Notes: generated by a model from the sequence alone, not told the origin. Positions 1-7,189 are shown, counted from the stretch's first letter. The stretch is 39,777 nucleotides of DNA from Streptococcus sp. A12 (GCF_905372335.1 NZ_CAJPOU010000015.1:1-39777); one strand, 5' to 3'. Translations and numbers: made by a program.

Positions 1-47
1 TAAAAGAAAAGAGCGATCAAGCCTTGTTGCTGGCTCACGCTCTGCTA
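1..47 (-). terminator. Imperfect intrinsic terminator
   Basis: Read on the minus strand, AGAGCG pairs with CGCTCT and an inner GCC pairs with GGC, followed by TTTTCTTTTA. It would stop leftward transcription from the ireB-ruvX-DUF1292 operon after it has passed the hairpin array. The stem has internal mismatches, so the call is moderate. Confidence 0.5.
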
Positions 48-90
48 TTTCTTTGTTTGTTATTTCACTTCCAATATTTTTAGAAGCTAG

Positions 91-263
91 GCTAAAAACG
101 TCCTCCGGACTTACTTGCGGTCCTTGTTTCTAGCGCAAGGGTAAAAATGTTCACTGAACATTTCAACTCTCTAGTTTCTAGGAGTTGAGGTGATACAGTC
201 TCCCAGACTTACTTGCGGTTTTCATTTCCAGCGCAAGGCTAAAAACATCCACTGGATGTTTTT
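91..263 (-). repeat. Tandem hairpin units with compensatory changes
   Basis: Two related units lie just downstream of the DUF1292 gene. Unit 1 (198-258) has stems GTCT/AGAC (198-201/205-208), CTTGCG/CGCAAG (212-217/232-237) and CATCC/GGATG (246-250/254-258). Unit 2 (100-160) has GTCC/GGAC (100-103/107-110), the same CTTGCG/CGCAAG stem (114-119/134-139) and TGTTC/GAACA (148-152/156-160). Stem order, the tta linker and the act loop are kept, while the outer stems change on both sides. A further hairpin, CAACTC/GAGTTG with an inner CTAG/CTAG (164-187), separates the units. No ORF explains this 170-bp stretch. Confidence 0.6.
241..263 (-). terminator. Terminator overlapping the DUF1292 stop codon
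   Basis: AAAAACATCC / GGATGTTTTT forms a perfect 10-bp arm pair with a 3-nt loop and a T-run on either strand. The stop codon of the DUF1292 gene (262-264) lies in the stem. It is also the first hairpin of repeat unit 1. Confidence 0.7.
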
Positions 264-573
264 ACTCCTCCATAAAGCTGTTGAAGACTTCTTCAATCAT
301 GTTCCATTCATCATCTGAATCTTCTGGGATTGGTTGAAGGTCGCCTTCTGTTCCGTCTTCGTTTTCAGTAAATGAGTATGCTTGGATTTCTACTTCACCG
401 TTTTCATCTTCTTCTGCATTTGCAGGAATCAAAAGAACATAGTTTTTACCAAATTCTTCTTTTCCATCAATGGTCAAAAGGATTTCAAACAAGGTTTCGT
501 TTCCTTGCTCATCTACCAACGTAATCAATTCGCGTTCGTCATGGTTGTGATCATGATCATGATTGTGTGCCAT
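262..573 (-). CDS. DUF1292 family protein (YrzB-like)
   Basis: A 103-residue, very acidic protein. It begins with a His/Asp-rich stretch (roughly residues 3-13, alternating H, D and N), followed by a DUF1292-type body with 'LVDEQGNETLFEILLTIDG' and 'YVLLIPA'. It has no signal peptide or membrane segment, so it should be cytosolic. The biochemical function of the family is unknown. It is the third gene of the conserved Firmicutes cluster ireB-ruvX-DUF1292, 17 nt after ruvX, with an AGAGGAAAT-type ribosome site before the ATG. The His-rich N-terminus could bind metal; that is inference only. Confidence 0.85.
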   Translation of the reverse strand: MAHNHDHDHNHDERELITLVDEQGNETLFEILLTIDGKEEFGKNYVLLIPANAEEDENGEVEIQAYSFTENEDGTEGDLQPIPEDSDDEWNMIEEVFNSFMEE

Positions 574-590
574 CTTATTTCCTCTTTTTT

Positions 591-1010
591 CTAAAATTTT
601 CGATCTAAATAATTTTGCAAAATCAACTGGGCAGCCAATTTATCAATTACTTTTTTACGCTTATTTCGGCTAATATCCGCTTGCTCAATCAGCATCCGCT
701 CTGCGGCAACAGTCGTCAAACGCTCGTCCTGATACTCAACCGGCAAGTTGAACAACTCTTCAAGGCGCTTCCCATAAGCTTGACTTGCTTCCACTCGAGG
801 ACCGCTTGTGTTGTTCATGTTTTTCGGCAAACCAACGACAAAACGATCAACCCGGTATTCCTTCACCAGTTCAGAGAGACGGTCTAATCCAAACTCTCCT
901 TTCTCCTCATCAATCTGAATAATCTCCAGACCTTGAGCAGTAAAACCTAATGGATCACTGATGGCTACTCCGACTGTCTTCGAGCCAACGTCTAGTCCCA
1001 TAATTCTCAT
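591..1010 (-). CDS. ruvX: RuvX/YqgF RNase H-fold nuclease
   Basis: A 139-residue YqgF/RuvX family protein, a putative Holliday-junction resolvase that is also linked to 16S pre-rRNA 5'-end maturation in other bacteria. The RNase H-fold signature is visible: N-terminal 'MGLDVGSKTVGVAISDPLG' with the catalytic Asp, central 'VVGLPKNMN', and 'YQDERLTT' with further acidic residues. Length is normal for the family. The ATG overlaps the ireB stop by one base (TAATG), so the two genes should be translationally coupled. The gene is essential in many bacteria; which of the two roles matters most is not settled by sequence. Confidence 0.93.
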   Translation of the reverse strand: MRIMGLDVGSKTVGVAISDPLGFTAQGLEIIQIDEEKGEFGLDRLSELVKEYRVDRFVVGLPKNMNNTSGPRVEASQAYGKRLEELFNLPVEYQDERLTTVAAERMLIEQADISRNKRKKVIDKLAAQLILQNYLDRKF

Positions 1011-1276
1011 TAGAGATCAATCCCTTGCCCTTTCAAGTAGTAACGAACCAATTCTTCAACAATTTCATCTCGTTCGTACTTACGAATTTGGTTGCGAGCG
1101 TTGTTATAACGAGGTACATAAGCAGGATCACCACTGAGTACATAACCTACGATTTGATTGATTGGATTGTAGCCCTTCTCATCCAAAGATAAGTAGACAT
1201 CCTTTAATGTATCACTAATTTCTTTACGGTTTGAATCGTCAAGATTAAAACGTACTGTTTCGTCTGTAAATCCCAC
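1010..1276 (-). CDS. ireB: IreB family regulatory phosphoprotein
   Basis: An 88-residue DUF965/IreB protein. In Enterococcus the homolog is a substrate of the Ser/Thr kinase IreK and a negative regulator of cephalosporin resistance. I chose the GTG at 1276 over an in-frame ATG at 1303: an AAAGAGGG ribosome site lies just upstream of it, the length becomes the usual 88, and the product then starts MGFTDETV, which places Thr4 and Thr7 (the residues phosphorylated in Enterococcus) correctly. The rest ('KGYNPINQIVGYVLSGDPAY') is strongly conserved. It is the first gene of the operon with ruvX. Confidence 0.92.
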   Translation of the reverse strand: MGFTDETVRFNLDDSNRKEISDTLKDVYLSLDEKGYNPINQIVGYVLSGDPAYVPRYNNARNQIRKYERDEIVEELVRYYLKGQGIDL

Positions 1277-1306
1277 AATACCACCCTCTTTCTTTATATT
1301 CATACT

Positions 1307-1335
1307 ATTATACCATAATTTCCATACTTTCTCAA
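1307..1335 (-). promoter_or_regulatory. ireB operon promoter
   Basis: On the minus strand, -35 TTGAGA (1330-1335) and -10 TATAAT (1307-1312) are separated by 17 nt, with TGG before the -10 (extended form). The predicted start lies about 25 nt before the GTG of ireB. Confidence 0.75.
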
Positions 1336-1417
1336 ACGAAAAATATTGATTTTACGGGCTTTCTTGAACTTTTTATCACTTATTTTTGAAAGCGATCTAC
1401 TGCATTTTTCAATGGCT

Positions 1418-1969
1418 TTATTTGATTTCTTTAAAGCCATTCTTTTCCATATTTTTGATGAAGAGTGTTGGAGAGTAGGTTTTGATCATTTTGCAAATTT
1501 CTCCCAAGTCTTCACTGTTTTTAATATCATCGAAGTCTACTTTATCAGGATCAATCTGAATCTCAGAGACCATTGCTTCACCTGTCCAATCTGATGTCAC
1601 GGTGATCCCATCGTAGTCTCTCAATTCATCAATGCCACCTTCTCCTTCATACCCCTCGATCAAGGCTTCTTTGGCACCTTCTTTATCATCTTCAGCATCA
1701 ATCAACTTCTTGATTTCATCTTTGAATTCATCCGACACATGAGTCGCCAGTTTGATGGAAACTTTCTTGTATTTTTTTCCTTGGTAGGATACGGTCACTG
1801 TGATTTCCTGTTTGGCTACCTCGTCAGCCTCATTGATATCCCTGTCAAGCTTAAAGGTCCGAGTGACAACGTCATCTTTCGATAAGGACTTACCCCCTTT
1901 TGATTGAGAATTCCCACAACCTACCAGGATAAGCAATCCAGCAACGACTAGTAATAGAAATTTTTTCAT
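1418..1969 (-). CDS. YehR family (DUF1307) lipoprotein, copy 2
   Basis: A 183-residue exported lipoprotein. The N-terminus is Lys-Lys, then a hydrophobic stretch, then the lipobox 'LILVGCGN' with the lipidated Cys at about residue 18. The mature part has the DUF1307 pattern ('RTFKLDRD', 'VTVSYQGKKYKKVSIKLATHVSDEFK', 'YDGITVTSDWTGEAMVSEIQID'). It should be anchored on the outer face of the membrane; its role is unknown. It lies 11 nt downstream of a paralog, so the two look like a tandem duplication in one transcript. A perfect 10-bp hairpin (1411-1420/1432-1441) covers the stop codon but lacks a good T-run. Confidence 0.85.
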   Translation of the reverse strand: MKKFLLLVVAGLLILVGCGNSQSKGGKSLSKDDVVTRTFKLDRDINEADEVAKQEITVTVSYQGKKYKKVSIKLATHVSDEFKDEIKKLIDAEDDKEGAKEALIEGYEGEGGIDELRDYDGITVTSDWTGEAMVSEIQIDPDKVDFDDIKNSEDLGEICKMIKTYSPTLFIKNMEKNGFKEIK

Positions 1970-1980
1970 GTTTTTTCTCC

Positions 1981-2574
1981 TTATTCTTCTTTTGCTCCAT
2001 TACGGAGTAGATTATTCATATATTCTGTTGGTGTCAGTTTCAATAAATCTGCAATATTTGCTGATTTGAAGTACTCTAACTCGACCGCTTTTTTAGTATC
2101 CAACTGGGTGAAATCATAAGTGATGACCGTTTGGTATTCATTTTCATTTGGCAAAGTCAGTTCAATGGTAAATCCTTGGAGAGTCCGCGCCTGTTGAAGT
2201 TTTTCATCCTTACCCATCGACTCTACCATCAATCGTTGGACCTCTTCAAGACCAACTTCTTGAATAGCATTTTTCAATTCATCACTAACAGGAGTGGTAT
2301 TAACCATGACCAATTTTTGAAATTGTTCCCCTTGATAAGTGATGGTCTGCTCCTGGCGAATACCACTTTCATCTTTTGGAAGGACAAAGTGTTTAGTAAA
2401 AACTTGCTGTTCTTCCGCCTTCTCTAACAGATTTCGATTTTCTTTATTGAACGATTCAATTTTAGCACTGTTGGATTTTTGGACATTGGAAGAATCAGTT
2501 TTCCCATGTTTCTTCTGTCCACAAGCTGTCAGCGTCAGGAGCAAGACACCCAAACAAATAAGCTTCTTTTTCAT
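1981..2574 (-). CDS. YehR family (DUF1307) lipoprotein, copy 1
   Basis: A 197-residue lipoprotein with signal peptide 'MKKKLICLGVLLLTLTACGQ', the lipobox Cys at residue 18. The mature region shares the DUF1307 layout with its downstream neighbour: 'KHFVLPKDESGIRQEQTITYQGEQFQKLVMVNTTPVSDELK' and a C-terminal 'YFKSANIADLLKLTPTEYMNNLLRNG'. Sequence identity between the paralogs appears low, so the duplication is probably old or the genes diverge fast. An AAAGGAG site precedes the ATG, and an extended -10 (TGG TACAAT, -10 at 2623-2628) lies upstream. Function unknown; a surface or envelope role is inferred from lipidation. Confidence 0.85.
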   Translation of the reverse strand: MKKKLICLGVLLLTLTACGQKKHGKTDSSNVQKSNSAKIESFNKENRNLLEKAEEQQVFTKHFVLPKDESGIRQEQTITYQGEQFQKLVMVNTTPVSDELKNAIQEVGLEEVQRLMVESMGKDEKLQQARTLQGFTIELTLPNENEYQTVITYDFTQLDTKKAVELEYFKSANIADLLKLTPTEYMNNLLRNGAKEE

Positions 2575-2689
2575 GTTTTCTCCTTTGATAAGCTTCTATA
2601 AAGGGATTTCCCCCACAGAAGTATTGTACCATAGAATCCTCCTCAAAAACATTCTTACAAGTATTTTTTCGTGGATTCTTTGGCCGGAT

Positions 2690-2724
2690 ACAAAAGAAAA
2701 AGTCGAGATCCTGACATCTCGACT
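2690..2724 (-). terminator. spxA terminator
   Basis: AGTCGAGAT / ATCTCGACT (2701-2709 / 2715-2723) forms a 9-bp stem; on the minus strand it is followed by TTTTTCTTTT. It lies 36 nt after the spxA stop. A smaller GTAGC/GCTAC hairpin sits between them. Confidence 0.85.
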
Positions 2725-2758
2725 CTTCTCAGTAGCTAAACGATTGGCTACTTGTTTC

Positions 2759-3157
2759 TTATAGGGCTGCTCTTAAGCGAGCCTCCGCATTTTCAACATT
2801 TCGTACAGAACGTGGTAAAAAGGCCCGAATATCATCTTCCTTATAACCAACTTGAAGCCGCTTGTTATCCACTAGGATAGGACTTTTCAAGATTCGTGGT
2901 GTTTCTAAGATGATATCGATGACTTCATTCATGCTGAGGTCTTCAATATCGACACCTAGATTCTTAGCGTACCGGTTTTTTGAAGAAACGATACTTGCAA
3001 TCCCATTTTCTGTTTTGGTCAAAATATCGAGTAATTCTTCTTTTGTAATTCCTTCTTTACCAAGGTTTTGTTCTTTATAGATCAACTGATGAGCATTTAG
3101 CCAAGTTTTGGCTTTTTTACAACTCGTGCAACTTGAAACTGTGTAAATTTTAATCAT
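2759..3157 (-). CDS. spxA: Spx family transcriptional regulator
   Basis: A 132-residue Spx/ArsC-fold regulator that binds the RNA polymerase alpha subunit C-terminal domain and redirects transcription under thiol or oxidative stress. The redox switch Cys10-Thr-Ser-Cys13 is present. The conserved 'RILKSPILVDNKRLQVGYKEDDIRAFLPR' near the C-terminus matches streptococcal SpxA. I chose the ATG at 3157 (AAGGAG upstream, start MIKIYTVSSC) and not the longer reading from 3190. Streptococci usually carry two Spx paralogs with effects on stress and competence; which one this is cannot be decided here. It stands immediately after recA but has its own promoter. Confidence 0.93.
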   Translation of the reverse strand: MIKIYTVSSCTSCKKAKTWLNAHQLIYKEQNLGKEGITKEELLDILTKTENGIASIVSSKNRYAKNLGVDIEDLSMNEVIDIILETPRILKSPILVDNKRLQVGYKEDDIRAFLPRSVRNVENAEARLRAAL

Positions 3158-3198
3158 GTATGCACTCCTTTCGCCACACGATAATAACATTGTAGTAT

Positions 3199-3207
3199 AT
3201 TATACCA
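3199..3207 (-). promoter_or_regulatory. spxA extended -10 promoter
   Basis: TGG TATAAT on the minus strand (-10 at 3199-3204, TG at 3206-3207) is a good extended -10 in the short recA-spxA gap. No clear -35 is seen. It supports separate transcription of spxA. Confidence 0.6.
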
Positions 3208-3244
3208 TAAAAACCATCAGTCTTTCGACCTATTTTGAAAAAAA

Positions 3245-4387
3245 TTACTCTTCAATCTCAATGGCATCATCAAGATCTAGTGTTACTTCTTCAACAAGTG
3301 GGCTTTCAGCTACTTCATCTTGTGCAACTACAGCAGTGTCATCATCGATCAAGCCAAAGCGCACGCGCACTTGGTGATCAATCTCATCAAAAATTTCTGG
3401 ATGGTCTGCCAAGTACTTCTTAGCATTTTCTGAACCTTGGCCAATCTTCTCACCGTTATAAGAATACCAAGCACCTGCTTTTTGAATCAAATCAAGGTCT
3501 GTTGCAATTTTTAGCAATTCGCCTGTACGTGAAATTCCTTCTCCATACATGATTTCAACCATAGCTTCCTTGAATGGTGGAGCTACCTTGTTTTTCACAA
3601 CCTTGATCTTGGTTTCTTTACCAACGTTGGTATCTTTTTGGTCCCCAGTACCCTTGATTTGAGTATTTCCACGAACATCTAGACGAACAGAAGCGTAGAA
3701 TTTAAGGGCGCGACCACCAGGTGTGGTTTCAGGGTTCCCAAACATAACCCCAACTTTTTCACGCAATTGGTTGATAAAGATAGCAATAGTCTTGGTCTTA
3801 TTGATCGAAGCTCCAAGCTTACGCATAGCCTGGCTCATCATCCGTGCTTGCAAACCAACGTGGCTATCACCGATATCTCCATCGATTTCTGCGCGTGGGA
3901 CCAAGGCCGCAACAGAGTCGATAACGACCAAGTCAACGGCACCAGAGTCAATCAATTTACCAGCAATTTCAAGTCCTTGTTCCCCTGAGTCTGGTTGAGA
4001 CAAGAGGAGTTCATCAATGTTAACACCAAGAGCTGCAGCATAGGATGGGTCCAAGGCATGCTCGGCATCGATAAAGGCGGCAATGCCACCTTCTTTCTGT
4101 GCTTGCGCTACTGCATGGAGGGCAACGGTTGTTTTACCTGATGATTCTGGACCATAGATTTCGATGATCCGACCTTTTGGATAACCACCAGCACCCAAGG
4201 CAATATCAAGCGCCAAGGAACCAGAGCTCATAACTTGAACTTTTTGCTCTGCGCGTTCGCCCAGACGCATGATCGATCCTTTACCAAAGTCTTTTTCGAT
4301 CAACTTTAGGGCATCATTGAGAGCTTTTTCACGCTCATCTCCAAATTTCTTCGAGATATCATCTAATTTTTTCTGTTTTTTCGCCAT
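3245..4387 (-). CDS. recA: Recombinase A
   Basis: A 380-residue RecA, the ATP-dependent strand-exchange protein for repair and for integration of transforming DNA. Walker A is GPESSGKT (79-86). Walker B 'LVVIDSVAAL', loop L1/L2 segments ('GDSHVGLQARMMSQAMRKL', 'NQLREKVGVMFGNPETTPGGRALKFY') and a strongly acidic C-terminus ('VTLDLDDAIEIEE') are all present. Full length for streptococci. It follows cinA in the same direction with a 120-nt gap, so competence transcription from the cinA com-box should read into it. A TATAAT inside the 3' end of cinA may give basal expression. Confidence 0.98.
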   Translation of the reverse strand: MAKKQKKLDDISKKFGDEREKALNDALKLIEKDFGKGSIMRLGERAEQKVQVMSSGSLALDIALGAGGYPKGRIIEIYGPESSGKTTVALHAVAQAQKEGGIAAFIDAEHALDPSYAAALGVNIDELLLSQPDSGEQGLEIAGKLIDSGAVDLVVIDSVAALVPRAEIDGDIGDSHVGLQARMMSQAMRKLGASINKTKTIAIFINQLREKVGVMFGNPETTPGGRALKFYASVRLDVRGNTQIKGTGDQKDTNVGKETKIKVVKNKVAPPFKEAMVEIMYGEGISRTGELLKIATDLDLIQKAGAWYSYNGEKIGQGSENAKKYLADHPEIFDEIDHQVRVRFGLIDDDTAVVAQDEVAESPLVEEVTLDLDDAIEIEE

Positions 4388-4413
4388 TCTTTTCTCCTAT
4401 GTTTTTGCTATAC

Positions 4414-4467
4414 AGGAAATGCATGCAACTCACTGACGTTTTCCGGTCTTTGAAAGGCACATTTCCT
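4414..4467 (-). promoter_or_regulatory. Hairpin in the recA leader
   Basis: AGGAAATG (4414-4421) and CATTTCCT (4460-4467) are perfect 8-bp inverted arms in the recA 5' leader, about 27 nt before the ATG. There is no T-run, so it is not an intrinsic terminator. It could affect mRNA stability or processing; that is inference. Confidence 0.35.
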
Positions 4468-4507
4468 ATCCATTTTTAGAATTATTCTTCATTTGGCACG
4501 AACTTCA

Positions 4508-5776
4508 TTATACCAAATTTTCACCATTTAATACAGCCAAGCGTACCAAATTAAAGGCATGAAGGACTGCAATTTCGCGGACATCCGCCCGGCTACGTCC
4601 AGCGATATTGACTTGGACACTATCCACTCCATTTGGAGTCGCAAGTCCGATAAAGACAGTCCCTGCTGGGTGCCCTTCTAGACTATCTGGCCCCGCAACT
4701 CCGGTCAAGCTAACACCATAATCGGATCCTGTTAACTTACGGGCCTGTGAAGCCATGGCTTGAGCTGTAAAGTGAGACACCACTCCATGTTGCTCTAACT
4801 CTTGAGCTGGAATAGACAACATCTTGCTTTTTTCTTCCAGACTATAGGTGACAAAACCACCCGCGAAGATGCTGGACGCCCCTGAAAAATCTGCCAAAGT
4901 CGCTTGGAAAAGGCCAGCCGTCAGGCTTTCTGCAGCTGTAATGGTCTTACCAGTCCCTTTCAAGAGATCAAAGGCCACCTTGGCCATCGAATTGTCATCC
5001 CCATAACCGTAAAACAGTTCATGCAAGGGTTGATGATCCAGGGTGTGGCGTGATAAGATTTCCTTTTCTAAGACATCGAGCTTCGCATCCGCTGAGGCTT
5101 GATCCTTCGCCTTTGTAGACAGACGCAAGGTCACTTCTCCTGTCTTGGCATAAGGGGCCACCGTCGGATCACTCTGCTTTTCAATGATATCTGCTAGGAT
5201 CGTAACCAGCTGGCTTTCCCCAATCCCAAAGAAGCGCAAGACTCTTGAAAAGAGCTGCTCTCCTGTTGTCAAATGAGGCACCAATTGTTCATTGACCATG
5301 GGTTTTAACTCACTTGGTGGACCAGGTAGAACGACATAGGTCACACCATCGACTTCAATCAAACCTCCAACCGCGAGACCTGTACGGTTTTGAAGGGGGA
5401 TTGAACCGGCAATCAATTGTGCTTGTCGCTCATTATTGGGCGTCCGTACATAATCAGGGCGACTGGCAAAGAAGGTGTCGAGTTTGGCAAGCGCTGTTGG
5501 ATCAAAAACCAGTTCTTTCCCTAAAAACTTAGCAAGGGTTTGCTTGGTCAAATCATCCTCTGTTGGCCCAAGTCCACCACATAAAATCACCAAATCACTG
5601 CGTTTTGAAGCTGTCTCAATGGTCGAGAAGAGACGACCTTCATTATCTCCTACCGCCACATGATAATAGACATCAATCCCTAAACTAGCCAATTTTTCAG
5701 ACAAGAACTGAGCATTGGTGTTGACAATTTGTCCTGTTAGAATTTCTGTTCCAACTGCAATAATTTCCGCCTTCAT
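4508..5776 (-). CDS. cinA: Competence/damage-inducible protein CinA
   Basis: A 422-residue two-domain CinA. The N-terminal half is a MoaB/MogA-like (COG1058) domain ('AVGTEILTGQIVNTNAQFLSEKLASLGI', 'CGGLGPTEDDLTKQ'). The C-terminal part is a PncC-type nicotinamide-nucleotide amidase domain ('AAESLTAGLFQATLADFSGASSIFAGGFVTYS', 'SLTGVAGPDSLEGHPAGTVFIGLA'). I chose the ATG at 5776 (MKAEIIAVGTE), not 5788, because the GGGAGG ribosome site lies between the two. In streptococci CinA is a late competence protein that helps bring RecA to the membrane; in other bacteria it acts in NAD recycling. The com-box upstream and recA downstream fit the competence role. Confidence 0.96.
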   Translation of the reverse strand: MKAEIIAVGTEILTGQIVNTNAQFLSEKLASLGIDVYYHVAVGDNEGRLFSTIETASKRSDLVILCGGLGPTEDDLTKQTLAKFLGKELVFDPTALAKLDTFFASRPDYVRTPNNERQAQLIAGSIPLQNRTGLAVGGLIEVDGVTYVVLPGPPSELKPMVNEQLVPHLTTGEQLFSRVLRFFGIGESQLVTILADIIEKQSDPTVAPYAKTGEVTLRLSTKAKDQASADAKLDVLEKEILSRHTLDHQPLHELFYGYGDDNSMAKVAFDLLKGTGKTITAAESLTAGLFQATLADFSGASSIFAGGFVTYSLEEKSKMLSIPAQELEQHGVVSHFTAQAMASQARKLTGSDYGVSLTGVAGPDSLEGHPAGTVFIGLATPNGVDSVQVNIAGRSRADVREIAVLHAFNLVRLAVLNGENLV

Positions 5777-5794
5777 GGTGCCTCCCACTTATAC

Positions 5795-5802
5795 TATTCG
5801 TA
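5795..5802 (-). promoter_or_regulatory. Com-box (ComX/SigX promoter) of cinA-recA
   Basis: TACGAATA on the minus strand is an exact match to the streptococcal com-box (cin-box) recognised by the alternative sigma factor ComX. It stands 18 nt before the cinA ATG, so the transcript should have a very short leader. This marks cinA-recA as a late-competence unit. I found no second exact copy in the window. Confidence 0.88.
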
Positions 5803-6092
5803 ATTTTCATCTCATTTTAACACAATTTCCTAAATTATTTAAAAATCAGATTGAAGATAAAGTCCTTTTTGGACAACTTTCTTCAATCTTTTCTCTTAGA
5901 GTATAAAGTAAAAGCTCTTAGAAATACCATTACATCAGCATTACTAAGAGTTTTAACTATGTGGCAATCAACTTCTAAAGGGCTATTTTCTATTGTTGAT
6001 AGAGCTTATCTATATTCTGAAGTAACCATATCGAGTGGTTGCTTTTTTACTACTTTCTTGATCTAAAAGCCTTCTTCTGACTCTAATTCTTG
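5803..6092. other. Gene-free region with three hairpins
   Basis: This spacer between cinA and the S66 peptidase gene has no recognisable gene; a 71-codon plus ORF at 5851 has no ribosome site or family match. It holds: (1) AGATTGAAGA/TCTTCAATCT (5848-5857/5880-5889) with inner GTCC/GGAC, with T-rich flanks on both sides; (2) a CTCTTAG/CTAAGAG pair with a loop of more than 20 nt at about 5908-5950; (3) a small AACCA/TGGTT hairpin followed by TTTTTT on the plus strand (6024-6048). The TCTTCAATCT string also occurs near the 3' end of the two structured elements at 11.6 and 17.2 kb. Confidence 0.5.
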
Positions 6093-6121
6093 TTGTTTCC
6101 CCTCATCTTTTGTGATACAAT
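6093..6121 (+). promoter_or_regulatory. Promoter of the S66 peptidase gene
   Basis: -35 TTGTTT (6093-6098) and -10 TACAAT (6116-6121) are 17 nt apart, with TGA before the -10. The ATG follows 31 nt downstream with an AGGAGGA ribosome site. Confidence 0.65.
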
Positions 6122-6151
6122 AGCATCAATTTATTTCTAGGAGGATGAGAT

Positions 6152-7189
6152 ATGGTTTCTACTATTGGTATTATAAGTTTATCTAGTGGAATTATCGGAG
6201 AGGACTTTGTCAAGCACGAAGTGGACTTGGGAGTCCAACGACTCAAAGACCTCGGACTCAATCCTATCTTTTTACCTCATTCACTAAAAGGCTTAGACTT
6301 TATCAAAGAACATCCCGAAGCTCGTGCGGAGGATTTGATTCAGGCATTTTCTGATGATAGTATCGACATGATCTTATGCGCCATCGGTGGAAACGATACC
6401 TATCGCTTGCTACCTTATCTTTTTGAAAATGACCAACTACAAAAGGTTATCAAACAAAAGATTTTTCTTGGCTTCTCGGATACGACCATGAACCATCTCA
6501 TGTTGCATAAACTAGGAATCAAGACTTTTTACGGGCAATCCTTTTTAGCAGACATTTGTGAGTTAGACAAAGAAATGTTGCCATATAGCCGCCACTACTT
6601 TAAAGAATTAATTGAGACTGGTAGAATCTCAGAAATCCGCCCTAGTAACGTTTGGTATGAGGAACGGACTGATTATAGTCCCAAGGCTCTGGGAACACCT
6701 CGTGTCAGCCATGCAAATACGGGTTTTGACTTGTTACAAGGCAATGCTCAATTTGAGGGAGAAATCCTCGGTGGTTGTCTTGAGTCTCTCTATGATATTT
6801 TTGACAACTCTCTACACGCAGATAGCACAGACCTCTGCCAAAAATACAAACTTTTCCCTGACTTGTCAGACTGGGAAGGAAAGATTCTCTTGCTAGAAAC
6901 CAGCGAAGAAAAGCCTGAACCTGACGACTTCAAAAAGATGTTGCGGACTTTAAAGGACACGGGCATATTCGCGGTCATCAGTGGACTCTTGGTCGGAAAA
7001 CCTATGGATGAAACCTTCTATGACGACTATAAAGAGGCACTATTGGAGATCATTGACAGCAATATCCCGATTGTCTATAATCTGAATTTCGGACACGCAA
7101 CTCCAAGAGCAATTGTCCCCTTCGGAGTCCATGCCCATGTAGATGCAACGGAGCAAGTCATTCGCTTTGATTATAACAAAGAAAGCTGA
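6152..7189 (+). CDS. S66 family peptidase (LD-carboxypeptidase / MccF-like)
   Basis: A 345-residue serine peptidase of family S66, which includes muramoyltetrapeptide L,D-carboxypeptidases and the microcin-C self-immunity peptidase MccF. Visible family marks are 'AIGGNDTYRLLPYL', the nucleophile elbow 'GFSDTTMNHL' with Ser109, 'ILGGCLESLYDI' with the catalytic Glu, and 'NLNFGHATPRAIVPFG' with the catalytic His. There is no signal peptide, so it acts in the cytoplasm. Its closeness to MccF suggests it may cleave or detoxify small peptide or nucleotide-peptide compounds, but a murein-recycling role is equally possible. It is monocistronic, with its own promoter and terminator. Confidence 0.88.
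   Translation: MVSTIGIISLSSGIIGEDFVKHEVDLGVQRLKDLGLNPIFLPHSLKGLDFIKEHPEARAEDLIQAFSDDSIDMILCAIGGNDTYRLLPYLFENDQLQKVIKQKIFLGFSDTTMNHLMLHKLGIKTFYGQSFLADICELDKEMLPYSRHYFKELIETGRISEIRPSNVWYEERTDYSPKALGTPRVSHANTGFDLLQGNAQFEGEILGGCLESLYDIFDNSLHADSTDLCQKYKLFPDLSDWEGKILLLETSEEKPEPDDFKKMLRTLKDTGIFAVISGLLVGKPMDETFYDDYKEALLEIIDSNIPIVYNLNFGHATPRAIVPFGVHAHVDATEQVIRFDYNKES

Noticed and set aside
1..262. CRISPR array suggested by repeated segments
   Set aside because: The repeats differ in the stems, have no constant repeat-spacer pattern and only two units; no cas genes are present.
2339..2764. A 141-codon plus-strand ORF across the YehR lipoprotein and the spxA terminator
   Set aside because: It crosses a lipoprotein gene in antisense and the terminator, and lacks a ribosome site and a recognisable domain.
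5851..6066. A 71-codon plus-strand ORF in the cinA-peptidase spacer
   Set aside because: It starts inside a hairpin, has no ribosome site and no recognisable family, and ends in a terminator-like region; random reading is more likely.
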